A stretch of 60,928 nt of DNA from Thiocapsa sp. UBA6158 (GTDB lineage: Bacteria; Pseudomonadota; Gammaproteobacteria; Chromatiales; Chromatiaceae), in assembly GCF_002423035.1 (NCBI RefSeq), contig NZ_DIUM01000047.1, positions 1 through 60,928 of the forward strand, written 5' to 3'. Below are positions 26,717-34,731 of the stretch, piece by piece. The translations under genes and the position numbers were made by a program. Positions within the stretch are counted from its first letter, which is position 1; each line of letters begins with the position of its first letter. The notes under the pieces are model-generated. The model saw nothing but the letters and a program-made list of their open reading frames with translations. It ran no database searches and was not told the DNA's origin.

Positions 26717-29314
26717 TCAAGGGGCAGATGCCGGATCGGCCGAGAGATCCTTCAGCTGATACATCAACGCCAAGGCGGCGCGTGGAGTCAAGCCGTCCGG
26801 CTCGATTGCATCCATGGCCTCCAGAAGCGGATGCGGCGGGGCGGGCTCGGGATCCGGCGGGAAGAGCGAGAGCTGCACGGCATCGCGCTCCGCATGTCGC
26901 CGCGCACCCGCCTCCAGCTCACGCAACCGCTCGCGTGCCCGCGCAATCACCAGGGCCGGCACACCCGCCAGTGCGGCGACCGCCAAGCCGTAGCTCTGAT
27001 TGGCCGGACCCTCGCGCAGTGCGTGCATGAAGACGATGCGGGCGCCATGCTCGACGGCGTCGAGGTGGACGTTGGCGATCCCCGGATGTTCCTCCGGCAA
27101 GGTCGTCAGCTCGAAATAGTGGGTCGCGAAGAGCCCGTAAGCGCCGATGCGCGTGGCCAGCTCCACGGCGCAGGACCAGGCCAGCGAGAGACCGTCGAAG
27201 GTGCTGGTGCCGCGTCCGACCTCGTCCATCAGCACCAGGCTCTGGGCGGTCGCATTGTTCAGGATGTTCGCCGTTTCTTCCATCTCCACCATGAAGGTCG
27301 AGCGACCGCCGGCGAGATCGTCCGAGGCGCCGATCCGCGAGAAGATGCGGTCGATCGGGCCGATGGTCGCCGTGCGTGCCGGCACATAGCTGCCGCTGTA
27401 GGCCAGCAGCACGATCAAGGCGTTCTGGCGCATATAGGTCGATTTGCCGCCCATGTTGGGGCCGGTGATGACCAGCATGCGACGGCGGCGATCAAGCCGC
27501 AGGCCGTTGGCGATGAAGGGGTCGTCCAGCACCATCTCCACCACGGGATGGCGTCCGTCTTCGATCGCGATGATCGCCTCGTCGGTGAGATTCGGCCGGG
27601 ACCAGTCGAGTGCGCGGGCGCGCTCGGCCAGATTAGCCAGCACGTCCAGCGTCGCGATGGCCTCCGCGCTGATCTGCAGCGGCCCGATCGACTCGGCGAG
27701 GGTGCCGAGCAGATCCTCGTAGAGCGCCTTCTCGCGCGCCAGCGCGCGCTCGCGACTACTCAACACCTCGTCCTCGAAGCGTTTGAGCTCCGGCGTGACA
27801 TAGCGCTCGGCGCCCTTGAGCGTCTGGCGGCGGATGTAGTCCTCCGGGACCTGATCGGCCTGACTGCGACCCAGCTCAATAAAATAGCCATGCACGCGGT
27901 TGTAACCGACCTTCAGTCCGGGGATGCCGGTGCGCTCGCGCTCGCGGGTCTCCAGGTCGAGAAGGAAACGATCGGCGTTGCTCGAGAGCTCGCGCAGCCG
28001 ATCCAGCTCCGGGTCGAGACCCGATGCGATCACGCCGCCGTCGCGAATCAGCATCGGCGGTTGGGCGATGATCGCGCGCCGAAGCAGATCCAGAACCTCC
28101 GGATGTGTTCCGACGGCCTCGGCCAGGCTCAAGAGCAGCGGGTCGTCGCAGCCCTCGAGCGGTGCGCGCAGATCCGGCAGCACGGCCAGCGCATCGCGCA
28201 GCGTGGCCAGATCGCGCGGTCGCGCCGAGCGCAACGCGATGCGCGAGAGGATGCGCTCGAGATCCCCGATTGCGGCGAGGATGCTCTGTAGGTCGGCGTG
28301 CATGCCCGTGTCGATCAGTGTCCCGATCGCAGCATGACGCGACTGCACCTCCAAGCGCGTGCGCAAGGGGCGGCCGAGCCAGCGCCGCAGCAAACGGCTG
28401 CCCATCGCGGTCGCGGTGCGATCGAGCACGCCGGCCAGCGTGTGCTCCGGACGCCCGCCGAGACTCTCGGTGATCTCCAGGTTGCGCCGGGTTGCGGCAT
28501 CCAGGATCAGGGCCTCGTCGCGCTGCTCGGTCGTGAGTCCGCGCAGATGGGGCAGGGCAGCGAACTGGGTGTCGCGGACATATTGGAGCAGACAACCCGC
28601 AGCGCCGACGGCGAGATCCAGCCCCGCGCAGCCGAAGCCGTTCAGATCGCGTGTACCGAACTGGTTGCAGAGCAGACGCTCGCCGGTGTCGCGGTCGAAG
28701 TGCCAGCTCGGGCGGCGGGTGACGCCGCGATCGATGCGCAGGGCCTCGGGGAGTCGGCTGTCCTCGCCGACCAAGACCTCGGCCGGCTTCAAGCGCTCCA
28801 GCTCGCTCGCCAGCGCCTCGCGGGTGGCGACCTCCAGGACCGAGAATCGCCCGCTGGACAGTTCCGAAAACGCCAGGCCGTAACCGTCGCGCCCCTCGGC
28901 GATCGCGGTGAGCAGGTTCTCGCGCCGGTCGTCGAGCAGGGCTTCGTCGGTCAGCGTCCCGGGCGTGACCAAGCGCACCACCTTGCGCTCGACCGGCCCT
29001 TTGCTTTTGGCCGGGTCGCCGATCTGTTCGCAGATCGCTACCGAGACACCTTTGCGAACCAGGCGGGCCAGATAGGCCTCGGCGGCATGATAGGGCACGC
29101 CCGCCATCGGGATCGGGCGGCCCGCCGACTGCCCCCGCTTGGTCAGGGTGATGTCCAGCAGCCGCGCGGCCCGCTCGGCGTCCTCGAAGAACAGCTCGTA
29201 GAAATCGCCCATCCGATAGAAGAGCAACATCTCCGGATACTCCGCCTTAAGACGGAGGTACTGCTGCATCACCGGGGTGTGCGCACTCTGGTCTGGTGTA
29301 TCCATTGCCTGCAA
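26717..29314 (-). CDS. mutS: DNA mismatch repair protein MutS
   Basis: MutS recognises mispairs and starts methyl-directed mismatch repair. The 865-residue protein has domain I with the mismatch-reading motif MGDFYELF (residues about 36-43), the connector and lever domains, and the C-terminal ATPase with Walker A ITGPNMGGKSTYMRQNAL (around residue 620), the conserved RIGASDDLAGGRSTFMVEM and Walker B LVLMDEVGRGTST. A C-terminal helix-turn-helix tail follows (LEAMDAIEPDGLTPRAALAL). Length is close to E. coli MutS (853). ATG 29314 or 29305 (three codons later) are both possible starts. Confidence 0.97.
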   Translation of the reverse strand: MQAMDTPDQSAHTPVMQQYLRLKAEYPEMLLFYRMGDFYELFFEDAERAARLLDITLTKRGQSAGRPIPMAGVPYHAAEAYLARLVRKGVSVAICEQIGDPAKSKGPVERKVVRLVTPGTLTDEALLDDRRENLLTAIAEGRDGYGLAFSELSSGRFSVLEVATREALASELERLKPAEVLVGEDSRLPEALRIDRGVTRRPSWHFDRDTGERLLCNQFGTRDLNGFGCAGLDLAVGAAGCLLQYVRDTQFAALPHLRGLTTEQRDEALILDAATRRNLEITESLGGRPEHTLAGVLDRTATAMGSRLLRRWLGRPLRTRLEVQSRHAAIGTLIDTGMHADLQSILAAIGDLERILSRIALRSARPRDLATLRDALAVLPDLRAPLEGCDDPLLLSLAEAVGTHPEVLDLLRRAIIAQPPMLIRDGGVIASGLDPELDRLRELSSNADRFLLDLETRERERTGIPGLKVGYNRVHGYFIELGRSQADQVPEDYIRRQTLKGAERYVTPELKRFEDEVLSSRERALAREKALYEDLLGTLAESIGPLQISAEAIATLDVLANLAERARALDWSRPNLTDEAIIAIEDGRHPVVEMVLDDPFIANGLRLDRRRRMLVITGPNMGGKSTYMRQNALIVLLAYSGSYVPARTATIGPIDRIFSRIGASDDLAGGRSTFMVEMEETANILNNATAQSLVLMDEVGRGTSTFDGLSLAWSCAVELATRIGAYGLFATHYFELTTLPEEHPGIANVHLDAVEHGARIVFMHALREGPANQSYGLAVAALAGVPALVIARARERLRELEAGARRHAERDAVQLSLFPPDPEPAPPHPLLEAMDAIEPDGLTPRAALALMYQLKDLSADPASAP

Positions 29315-29451
29315 GATGCCGAGGTATGAGTCGGAGTGGGAGTGCCGGGAGGGTCGAACAGAACGACACCGTGTCAGTCGCGAGCTCGATGTTGCTCATG
29401 CTCCAACGAGTCCGGATCGAGGCATTCTCAAGAATCAAGGCATTTCAATTC

Positions 29452-29537
29452 CTGAACCGCTTCCGGCACCGCGCTCTTGATATCCGAAGAGACACCCCGT
29501 CCACACGAGATCCCGGATCACTCGGGACGCGGTTCAG
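29452..29537. repeat. Repeat with CTGAACCGC termini, divergent interior
   Basis: An 86-bp element with perfect 9-bp inverted ends (CTGAACCGC and GCGGTTCAG), one substitution away from the TTAAACCGC terminus of the main family. The interior is unrelated to modules A and B. It lies between mutS and the coiled-coil nuclease-like gene; its right terminus supplies the TGA stop of the latter (29534-29536). Confidence 0.7.
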
Positions 29538-30523
29538 ACGGCCGCGACCTCGGTCGAATCGCCGTACATCTCGATCCCGAGCCGCTCGCCGACCTTGCGT
29601 GCCCGGCCGTCGATCATCGGCGAGATGACGATCAGGCGATTGGCCTTGCGCTCGTGGCGCCGTTCGTAGAAGCGCGCCTTGCGCTCGAAGATGTACATCC
29701 CGGCCTTGTCGATCGAGGACTTCAGCTCGCAGATCAGCAGCAGACCGTTCTTGGTGATGACGTCCAGCTCGATCTGGTCGGGACGGCCGAAGACCTCGCC
29801 CGAGTCATCGTAGTCGGTGACGTTGACCACCTGCACGTCGAAGCTCTGCTCCAGGATGGCGGCCAGGGCGTCGCGGAACGCCTTCTCCGATTGAAGTCCC
29901 CACCGCGAGCCGAGCGCACCGATGCCGCGATCGAATTTCTGCGCCTGGGCCATGATCTCGTTGTGCAGGCGTTTGAGCTCTTCCTGGTTCTCGTCCCAGC
30001 GGCGATTGCTCTCTGCTTGGTTTTCCTCCCACAGGCGACGCTGCTCGGTTCGGTTCTCGTCCCAAAGGCGCCGCCGCTCGGCTTGGTTCTCGTCCCAGCG
30101 GCGGTTCTGCTGCTCCCATTTCTGCGCGTCTTCCTCGCGCATGCGCTTGAGCTCGGCCTGATTCGCCGCCCACGTCTGCGTCTGCTCCTCGCGCATGCGC
30201 TTGAGTTCGGCCTGATTCGCCGCCCACGTCTGCGTCTGCTCCTCGCGCATGCGCTTGAGCTCGGCCTGATTCGCCGCCCACGTCTGCGCCTGCTCCTCGC
30301 GCATGCGCTCAAGCTCGGCCTGGTTCGCCTCCCATTTGCGTTCCTGCTTCTCGCGGTCGCGACGTAGTTCGCCGAGCAGTTCGTAGAACCGATCTCCGGT
30401 TTCCCTGCGGTCGGCGTACTCGTTGCGTGTCAACTCGAGCACATAGGTCCGGAACGCAGGATCCTCCCGCAGCCAAGTCGGCAGCTCGCGTTTGATGGTG
30501 TCTTTTAGGGATTCCGTGGTCAT
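29534..30523 (-). CDS. Coiled-coil DUF3782-like protein with PD-(D/E)XK nuclease-like C-terminus
   Basis: The 329-residue protein has three parts. The N-terminal helical part (1-60, KRELPTWLREDPAFRTYVLE) is followed by a long coiled coil (about 60-200) that contains three near-identical 17-residue repeats (MREEQTQTWAANQAELKR type) and then several R/L-W-D/E-EN-Q-A-E repeats. The C-terminal domain has a PD-(D/E)XK-like arrangement: Asp254 in IELDVITKNG, then Glu266-x-Lys268 in LLICELKSS. Proteins of this type are common in cyanobacteria and purple sulfur bacteria and of unknown function. The gene starts one base from a composite repeat, without a clear ribosome site, and its stop codon lies in another repeat. 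Confidence 0.82.
   Translation of the reverse strand: MTTESLKDTIKRELPTWLREDPAFRTYVLELTRNEYADRRETGDRFYELLGELRRDREKQERKWEANQAELERMREEQAQTWAANQAELKRMREEQTQTWAANQAELKRMREEQTQTWAANQAELKRMREEDAQKWEQQNRRWDENQAERRRLWDENRTEQRRLWEENQAESNRRWDENQEELKRLHNEIMAQAQKFDRGIGALGSRWGLQSEKAFRDALAAILEQSFDVQVVNVTDYDDSGEVFGRPDQIELDVITKNGLLLICELKSSIDKAGMYIFERKARFYERRHERKANRLIVISPMIDGRARKVGERLGIEMYGDSTEVAAV
30145..30304 (-). repeat. 51-bp in-frame tandem repeats in the coiled-coil gene
   Basis: Three consecutive 51-bp units encode 17 residues each (core TWAANQAELKRMREEQ). The units are nearly identical at the DNA level, differing by single bases (for example GAGCTCGGCC versus GAGTTCGGCC), which points to recent duplication. 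Copy-number change would lengthen the coiled coil in steps of 17 residues without breaking the frame. Confidence 0.9.
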
Positions 30524-30524
30524 G

Positions 30525-30717
30525 TTAAACCGCGCCCAGCGCGGTATGCGATGTTTGTGGATGGGATCGGCCCCGGCAGACTTAACGATCGCTGGAGTTG
30601 GCGCGGTTTAAGATATTAAAAAATAGATCATTTTAAACCGCGTCCCCGCTAAGGGCCGTGGCTGCACCAAACGTCGAACCCTCTCGAAAATCAGCAGCTC
30701 GCTCCGGAGGCGGTTTA
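30525..30717 (+). repeat. Composite repeat (A, spacer, B), plus orientation
   Basis: About 193 bp, the best-preserved composite. The A module is at 30525-30611 (TTAAACCGCGCCCAGCGCGG to GGCGCGGTTTAA), the spacer at 30612-30632 (GATATTAAAAAATAGATC) and the B module at 30633-30717 (TTAAACCGCGTCCCCGCTAA to GGAGGCGGTTTA). It abuts the start codon of the coiled-coil gene, separated by one base. Confidence 0.93.
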
Positions 30718-31049
30718 GATGCCGAGAAGCGATTCCGGGTCTTTGGTCGAGTCTAACAGAGCGGAAAGCGCAATGAGCGCGCGAGGTCGTCTTCATGCGG
30801 TTGTCCCTGGACGCCTGCCTATCCAGTGCGGCCCCGGGCCGAGCCGTGAGCGGTCGGGATCGTCCCTGGTTGCTCCCCTTTGTGCGTCCGAAGACTCGGA
30901 CGTGATGCGCCCGGTTGCCGTTCCCCGCTCGGCCCGCAGGGTTCGTTGACTCGAAGGCCGTCATGACCTCGCACGGTCTCTCGCGCCGGAATCGAACACA
31001 CCGAGCCTCGAAAGCCCGGCTCAACCAGTCGCCAAAGCGAATGCGACCA
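30718..31049. other. Intergenic region without recognisable gene
   Basis: This 332-bp stretch lies between the composite repeat and the 3' end of the slipin-like gene. Short open frames on both strands show no family resemblance and are Arg/Ser/Pro-rich, typical of non-coding GC-rich DNA. I see no tRNA cloverleaf, hairpin terminator or repeat of the two families. Confidence 0.5.
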
Positions 31050-31862
31050 TCAGGATCCTGCCTGATCCGCCTTGCGAGCAGCCTTCATCAGGGGCTCCAT
31101 CAGGTCCATCGGGAGCGGGAAAACGATTGTCGAGGTCCGGTCGCCTGCGATTGCTCCCAGGGTCTCGAGGTACCTCAGCTGCATGGCCTGCGGCTCTTGG
31201 GACAGGATGTGGGCTGCGTCCTTGAGTTTCTCGGCGGCCTGCTGCTCGCCCTGCGCATGGATGATCTTCGCCCGCCGCGAGCGTTCCGCCTCGGCCTGAC
31301 GGGCAATGGCCCGGATCATCGACTCGTCCAGGTCGACATGTTTGATCTCCACGTTGGCGACCTTGATGCCCCAGGCATCGGTCTGGGCGTCGAGGATCCG
31401 GCGCACATCGTCATTGAGCTTGTCGCGCTCGGCAAGCATCTCGTCGAGCTCATGCTGACCGAGCACCGAGCGCAGCGTAGTTTGTGCCAGTTGACTCGTC
31501 GCATCCCGAACCTCCTCCACCTGGATGATGGATTTCTCGGGGTCGATGACGCGGAAGTAGACCACCGCGTTGACCTTCACCGAGACATTGTCGCGTGAGA
31601 TCACGTCCTGACTGGGCACGTCCATCACCTGGACCCGCAGGTCGACGACCTCCATGTTTTGCACCACGGGGACCACGATGATCAGACCGGCGCCGCGATC
31701 CTCGGCCACGGCGAGACCATCCTCCACATAGGCAGCGCCTGCAGGGCCGATGCTACCCTGAAGGTCGATCAGCAATGCCTCTCTGGCCAGGACGTCAGCC
31801 GGATTGGTCGCCATCAGGCCCATGATCAGCATCGCCAACCACCGTCCGACTGGATTCGGCAT
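31050..31862 (-). CDS. Apparent NfeD-slipin chimera (SPFH/stomatin-like protein with NfeD N-terminus)
   Basis: The 270-residue protein starts at ATG 31862 after a GGAG site. Residues 1-27 form a signal peptide, and residues 28-62 (ALLIDLQGSIGPAGAAYVED, AEDRGAGLIIV) match the beginning of NfeD/ClpP-class serine protease-like proteins. From about residue 60 (GLIIVVPVVQNMEVVDLRVQ) to the end the sequence is a slipin/stomatin: VMDVPSQDVISRDNVSVKVN, LAQTTLRSVLGQHELDEMLA, WGIKVANVEIKHVDLDESMI and the coiled-coil AEAERSRRAKIIHAQGEQQA. The slipin membrane hairpin and the NfeD catalytic and OB domains are missing. NfeD and slipin genes are normally adjacent, so a deletion joining them is the simplest explanation. 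Confidence 0.75.
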   Translation of the reverse strand: MPNPVGRWLAMLIMGLMATNPADVLAREALLIDLQGSIGPAGAAYVEDGLAVAEDRGAGLIIVVPVVQNMEVVDLRVQVMDVPSQDVISRDNVSVKVNAVVYFRVIDPEKSIIQVEEVRDATSQLAQTTLRSVLGQHELDEMLAERDKLNDDVRRILDAQTDAWGIKVANVEIKHVDLDESMIRAIARQAEAERSRRAKIIHAQGEQQAAEKLKDAAHILSQEPQAMQLRYLETLGAIAGDRTSTIVFPLPMDLMEPLMKAARKADQAGS

Positions 31863-31942
31863 GTCGATCAGCTCCTTTGCTGTCTTTCCCCTCCAGCATC
31901 GACAAGCTGTCTGTGATTGTGCTCCGCTGGTGTGAAGGCTGG

Positions 31943-32692
31943 TCAGCCCTGCCGGCTCTCCCCGATCTGGTCGCAATACTGGCTGAGGTTGTCCGGCACG
32001 CCGGGAGGACAGACGCCGCATTCCCGGTTGCCGGGGACCGCATAGTCGATGAACTTCGGATAGGCGAGATCAAGCCCGTTCATCAGCTCGACGAAGGACT
32101 CGAGCGAGCGGTTGCCGCCGAGCCGCGGGTTGCGGGTCTTCTCCTGCGCGATGCTCGAGACCCAGCGTCCCTCGTAATCGTGGCCGGGGTAGACCAGCGT
32201 CTCCTCGGGCAACGAGAAGAGCTTGCCGGCCACGCTGTGATACAGGGCCGCCGGGTCGCCGCTCTGGAAGTCGGTGCGACCGCAGGCATCGATCAGGAGT
32301 GCATCGCCGGTGAGAACCCGCTCCCCGATCCGGTAGGCATGATGGCCGTCGGTGTGACCTGGGGTGAAGAGCGGGTCGATACGCAGACTGCCGACCGCCA
32401 GCGGTGTCCCTTCCTCGATCGGTACATCGACGCAGGTCAGAGCGTCGATTGCGGGATGCGCGATGCGGCTGCCCGCTTCGCGCTTGAGCGTCAGTGCGGA
32501 GGTGATGTGATCGGCGTGGACGTGGGTATCGAGCGTGTAGACGAGCTTGAGTCCGAGCTTGGAGACCTCGCCCAGGTCGCGCTGCCAGGTGGGCAGCACC
32601 GGGTCGATCAAGATCGCCTCGCCCGTCTCTTCGCAGGCGAGCAGATAGGTGTAGGTACTGGAAATCGGCTCGAACAGTTGTTTGAACAGCAT
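31943..32692 (-). CDS. ETHE1-like persulfide dioxygenase (MBL fold)
   Basis: The 249-residue protein is a metallo-beta-lactamase-fold enzyme of the ETHE1/sulfur dioxygenase group, which oxidises glutathione persulfide to sulfite and glutathione with a mononuclear iron. Motifs are HVHADHIT (residues 57-64), the iron ligands His113 (TPGHTDGH) and Asp130 (LTGDALLID), the ETHE1 substrate segment DACGRTDFQSGD (136-147) and His171 (VYPGHDYEGRW). ATG 32692 has a strong GGAGGA site. An oxidative sulfur role suits a purple sulfur bacterium. No rhodanese or sulfurtransferase gene is adjacent. Confidence 0.9.
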   Translation of the reverse strand: MLFKQLFEPISSTYTYLLACEETGEAILIDPVLPTWQRDLGEVSKLGLKLVYTLDTHVHADHITSALTLKREAGSRIAHPAIDALTCVDVPIEEGTPLAVGSLRIDPLFTPGHTDGHHAYRIGERVLTGDALLIDACGRTDFQSGDPAALYHSVAGKLFSLPEETLVYPGHDYEGRWVSSIAQEKTRNPRLGGNRSLESFVELMNGLDLAYPKFIDYAVPGNRECGVCPPGVPDNLSQYCDQIGESRQG

Positions 32693-32781
32693 TGTGGTCC
32701 TCCGTTGAGAATGGCGTGTGCAAGCGGTGTATGGTAGCGCCCCTGAACCGTGCCATGCGGTACGCTCGATCGGGGGTGTGG

Positions 32782-33171
32782 ATGGAAGTCGCGATGGGTG
32801 TCGGTTGTGACCGCGGGGCGGGGCTCGGCACGCTGGAGGCCGCGTTGACGTCGGCCTTGGCGCGCGTCGGCCCCGTGGATGTGCGCTGGCTGGCGACCAT
32901 CGACCGCAAAGGCGACGAGCCTGCGATCCTGGCCTTGGCTGCAGCGCGTCGTTGGCCGCTGGTGATCTATCCGGCCACGGCGCTCGCGTGCATCGAGGTG
33001 CCCAATCCGTCGGCGCAGGTGCTTCGCCACCTCGGTGTTCCGGCGGTTGCAGAGGCGGCGGCACTCTTGGCAGCCGGTGCCGAGATCGGCGATCTGCTGC
33101 TGGAAAAGTACAAACATCGCGGCGAGGACGGTAAGCATGTCACCTTGTCGATCGCGGCTTGGCGACGGTGA
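32782..33171 (+). CDS. cobE: CobE/CbiG C-terminal-domain cobalamin biosynthesis protein
   Basis: The 129-residue protein matches CobE (the stand-alone equivalent of the CbiG C-terminal domain) of cobalamin synthesis. It has MGVGCDRGAGLGTLEAALTS, then WLATIDRKGDEPAILALA, VPNPSAQVLRHLGVPAVAEA and LLAAGAEIGDLLLEKYKHRG. ATG 32782 gives the family N-terminus with a GGGGGTG site; a frame open upstream to 32692 adds unrelated residues. It stands alone here, without other cob genes. It is divergent from the persulfide dioxygenase, 89 bp apart. Confidence 0.85.
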   Translation: MEVAMGVGCDRGAGLGTLEAALTSALARVGPVDVRWLATIDRKGDEPAILALAAARRWPLVIYPATALACIEVPNPSAQVLRHLGVPAVAEAAALLAAGAEIGDLLLEKYKHRGEDGKHVTLSIAAWRR

Positions 33172-33279
33172 GACGCGAGCCGGACGCTTTGGATGCACGC
33201 GCTCGACGCGCAACCGAACTCCGGCAACCGAACGCAGGTTAGTTGGGTCTCGATCTGCGCTTCTCGTTAGAATGCCGCC

Positions 33280-33891
33280 ATGCGACACGATCTCAAGTTA
33301 CCCCGTCTCTACAAGACGCTCCTCATGCTGGCGCTCGTCTTCGGCCCCTTTTACTGGCTGGCCTTCACCGAGGACGGGCAGCGGCGCACCGATCTAGCCC
33401 TGATGTTCCTCCTCGGCAAGCCCGAGCTGAACGCGGCCTTGGATTCCTTCACCAGTGCTTTGAGCGAGGGGCAGATCCGCGAGACCTTCCCCAAACTTGT
33501 GTTTCAGTGTGCTGACGGGGCGAATCCATTCGGCGACCGTCTCTGCGCCGCCGAGATCGGTGCCTTCAACGGGCTTCCGGCATCCTCGGTGACCCTGTTC
33601 CTGGTCGGCGACGGGCTGCGTGCGGTCAAGGTGTCGTACCGTCGCATCTACCATCCGCTGGTGCGCGACTGGGTGGAGGGGCGTGTCGGTGGGGTCGATG
33701 ATGCGCGGGCGTCGGAGGAGGGCGAGGAGACCGGCGACGGTGTCGCGACCTGGACGGTGCCCGACGGCTTGCTGATCATGCGCGACGGCGAGCTTGCGCG
33801 CGAGGACGATCCGGCCCTGTTCTGGCTCTCGGGCGCCGCGCTCGCTCGACAGGCCGCCGCTCGCGCACCGGATCAGGCCCCGTTGAACTGA
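33280..33891 (+). CDS. Hypothetical membrane-anchored protein (203 aa)
   Basis: A 203-residue protein with one N-terminal hydrophobic segment (about residues 11-27, TLLMLALVFGPFYWLAF), followed by a soluble domain presumably in the periplasm. There are two cysteines (FQCADG and DRLCAAE), a region of acidic residues (about 145-155) and an alanine-rich end. No family motif is recognised. The 3' end overlaps the convergent TSUP transporter gene by 19 bp. Confidence 0.65.
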   Translation: MRHDLKLPRLYKTLLMLALVFGPFYWLAFTEDGQRRTDLALMFLLGKPELNAALDSFTSALSEGQIRETFPKLVFQCADGANPFGDRLCAAEIGAFNGLPASSVTLFLVGDGLRAVKVSYRRIYHPLVRDWVEGRVGGVDDARASEEGEETGDGVATWTVPDGLLIMRDGELAREDDPALFWLSGAALARQAAARAPDQAPLN

Positions 33892-34634
33892 TCCAGGAAG
33901 AGTTTGAGCGAGATCAGGACCGAGGACACGACCAGGATGGGTCGCACGAGTACCGCCCCGTGCTTGAGCACCAGATGCGAGCCCAGCCAAGCACCGATCA
34001 GTTGGCCGACGGCCATCGAGGCGGCGACGATCCAGACGACCTGTCCGCCGATCATGAAAAAGATCAACGCCGCCAGATTGCTCGTGAAGTTGAGCAGTTT
34101 GGTGTGGGCGGTGGCGCGGCGCATGTTGTAGCCGAGAAGCGCGACATAGCCCATCGCGAAGAAGGTCCCGGTGCCCGGGCCGAAGAAGCCGTCGTAGAAG
34201 CCGACGCCGACTCCGACGGTCATGGCGAAGGTCGGCGTCGACAGGCGCTGGTGCGAGTCCAGATCCGAGACCCGCGGCGAGAAGAGGAAGTAGAGCGCGA
34301 ACCCGACCAGCAGCATCGGGATCAGGCGCTGCAGCGCGGCGCTGTCGATCTGCTGGACCAGGATCGCGCCCAGTGCGGCGCCGACCAAGGTGCAGGCGAC
34401 CGTGAAGGCCGCGCTGCGCGGCTCGATCAGGCCCTTGCGCATGAAGTGGATCGTCGCACTGCCGCTGCCGAAGACTGCCTGCGCCTTGTTGGTCGCCAGG
34501 CTTTCGACCGGGCTCAGACCGGCCCAGAGCAGGGCCGGGATGGTGATGAGTCCGCCGCCGCCGGCGATGGCATCGACAAAGCCCGCCACGAGGGCGAGGC
34601 CAAACAGGATCAAGGCGATCTCGGGGGAATCCAC
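33873..34634 (-). CDS. TSUP (TauE/SafE) family membrane transporter, YfcA-like
   Basis: The 253-residue protein has eight predicted helices and the TauE/SafE (COG0730) hallmarks: LALVAGFVDAIAGGGGLITI near the N-terminus, ESLATNKAQAVFGSGSATIH and the second half VGFYDGFFGPGTGTFFAMGY. Members of the family carry sulfite, sulfoacetate, thiosulfate or other organosulfur anions, so a sulfur-compound substrate is plausible in this organism but not shown by sequence. ATG 34634 is the family start. It overlaps the convergent hypothetical gene by 19 bp. Confidence 0.9.
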   Translation of the reverse strand: MDSPEIALILFGLALVAGFVDAIAGGGGLITIPALLWAGLSPVESLATNKAQAVFGSGSATIHFMRKGLIEPRSAAFTVACTLVGAALGAILVQQIDSAALQRLIPMLLVGFALYFLFSPRVSDLDSHQRLSTPTFAMTVGVGVGFYDGFFGPGTGTFFAMGYVALLGYNMRRATAHTKLLNFTSNLAALIFFMIGGQVVWIVAASMAVGQLIGAWLGSHLVLKHGAVLVRPILVVSSVLISLKLFLDQFNGA

Positions 34635-34731
34635 TCGGGTCTGCGTCCTCGCCGTTCAGTTGAAATCGAAGAACCTGGTTACAATCTGCGCCCCTCACGT
34701 CACGACATTGAAGACCCTAGCCGACACCACG

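Noticed and set aside
30145..30304. CRISPR-like array
   Set aside because: The repeated units are contiguous without spacers, are in frame and encode 17-residue coiled-coil repeats.
30719..30949. A 76-codon open frame after the composite repeat
   Set aside because: Arg/Ser/Pro-rich, no ribosome site, no family resemblance and starts at the element edge by chance.
30960..31030. tRNA-like stretch on the minus strand (TGTTCGATTCCGGCGCGAG)
   Set aside because: The flanking bases do not pair as a T-stem and no acceptor or anticodon arm can be built.
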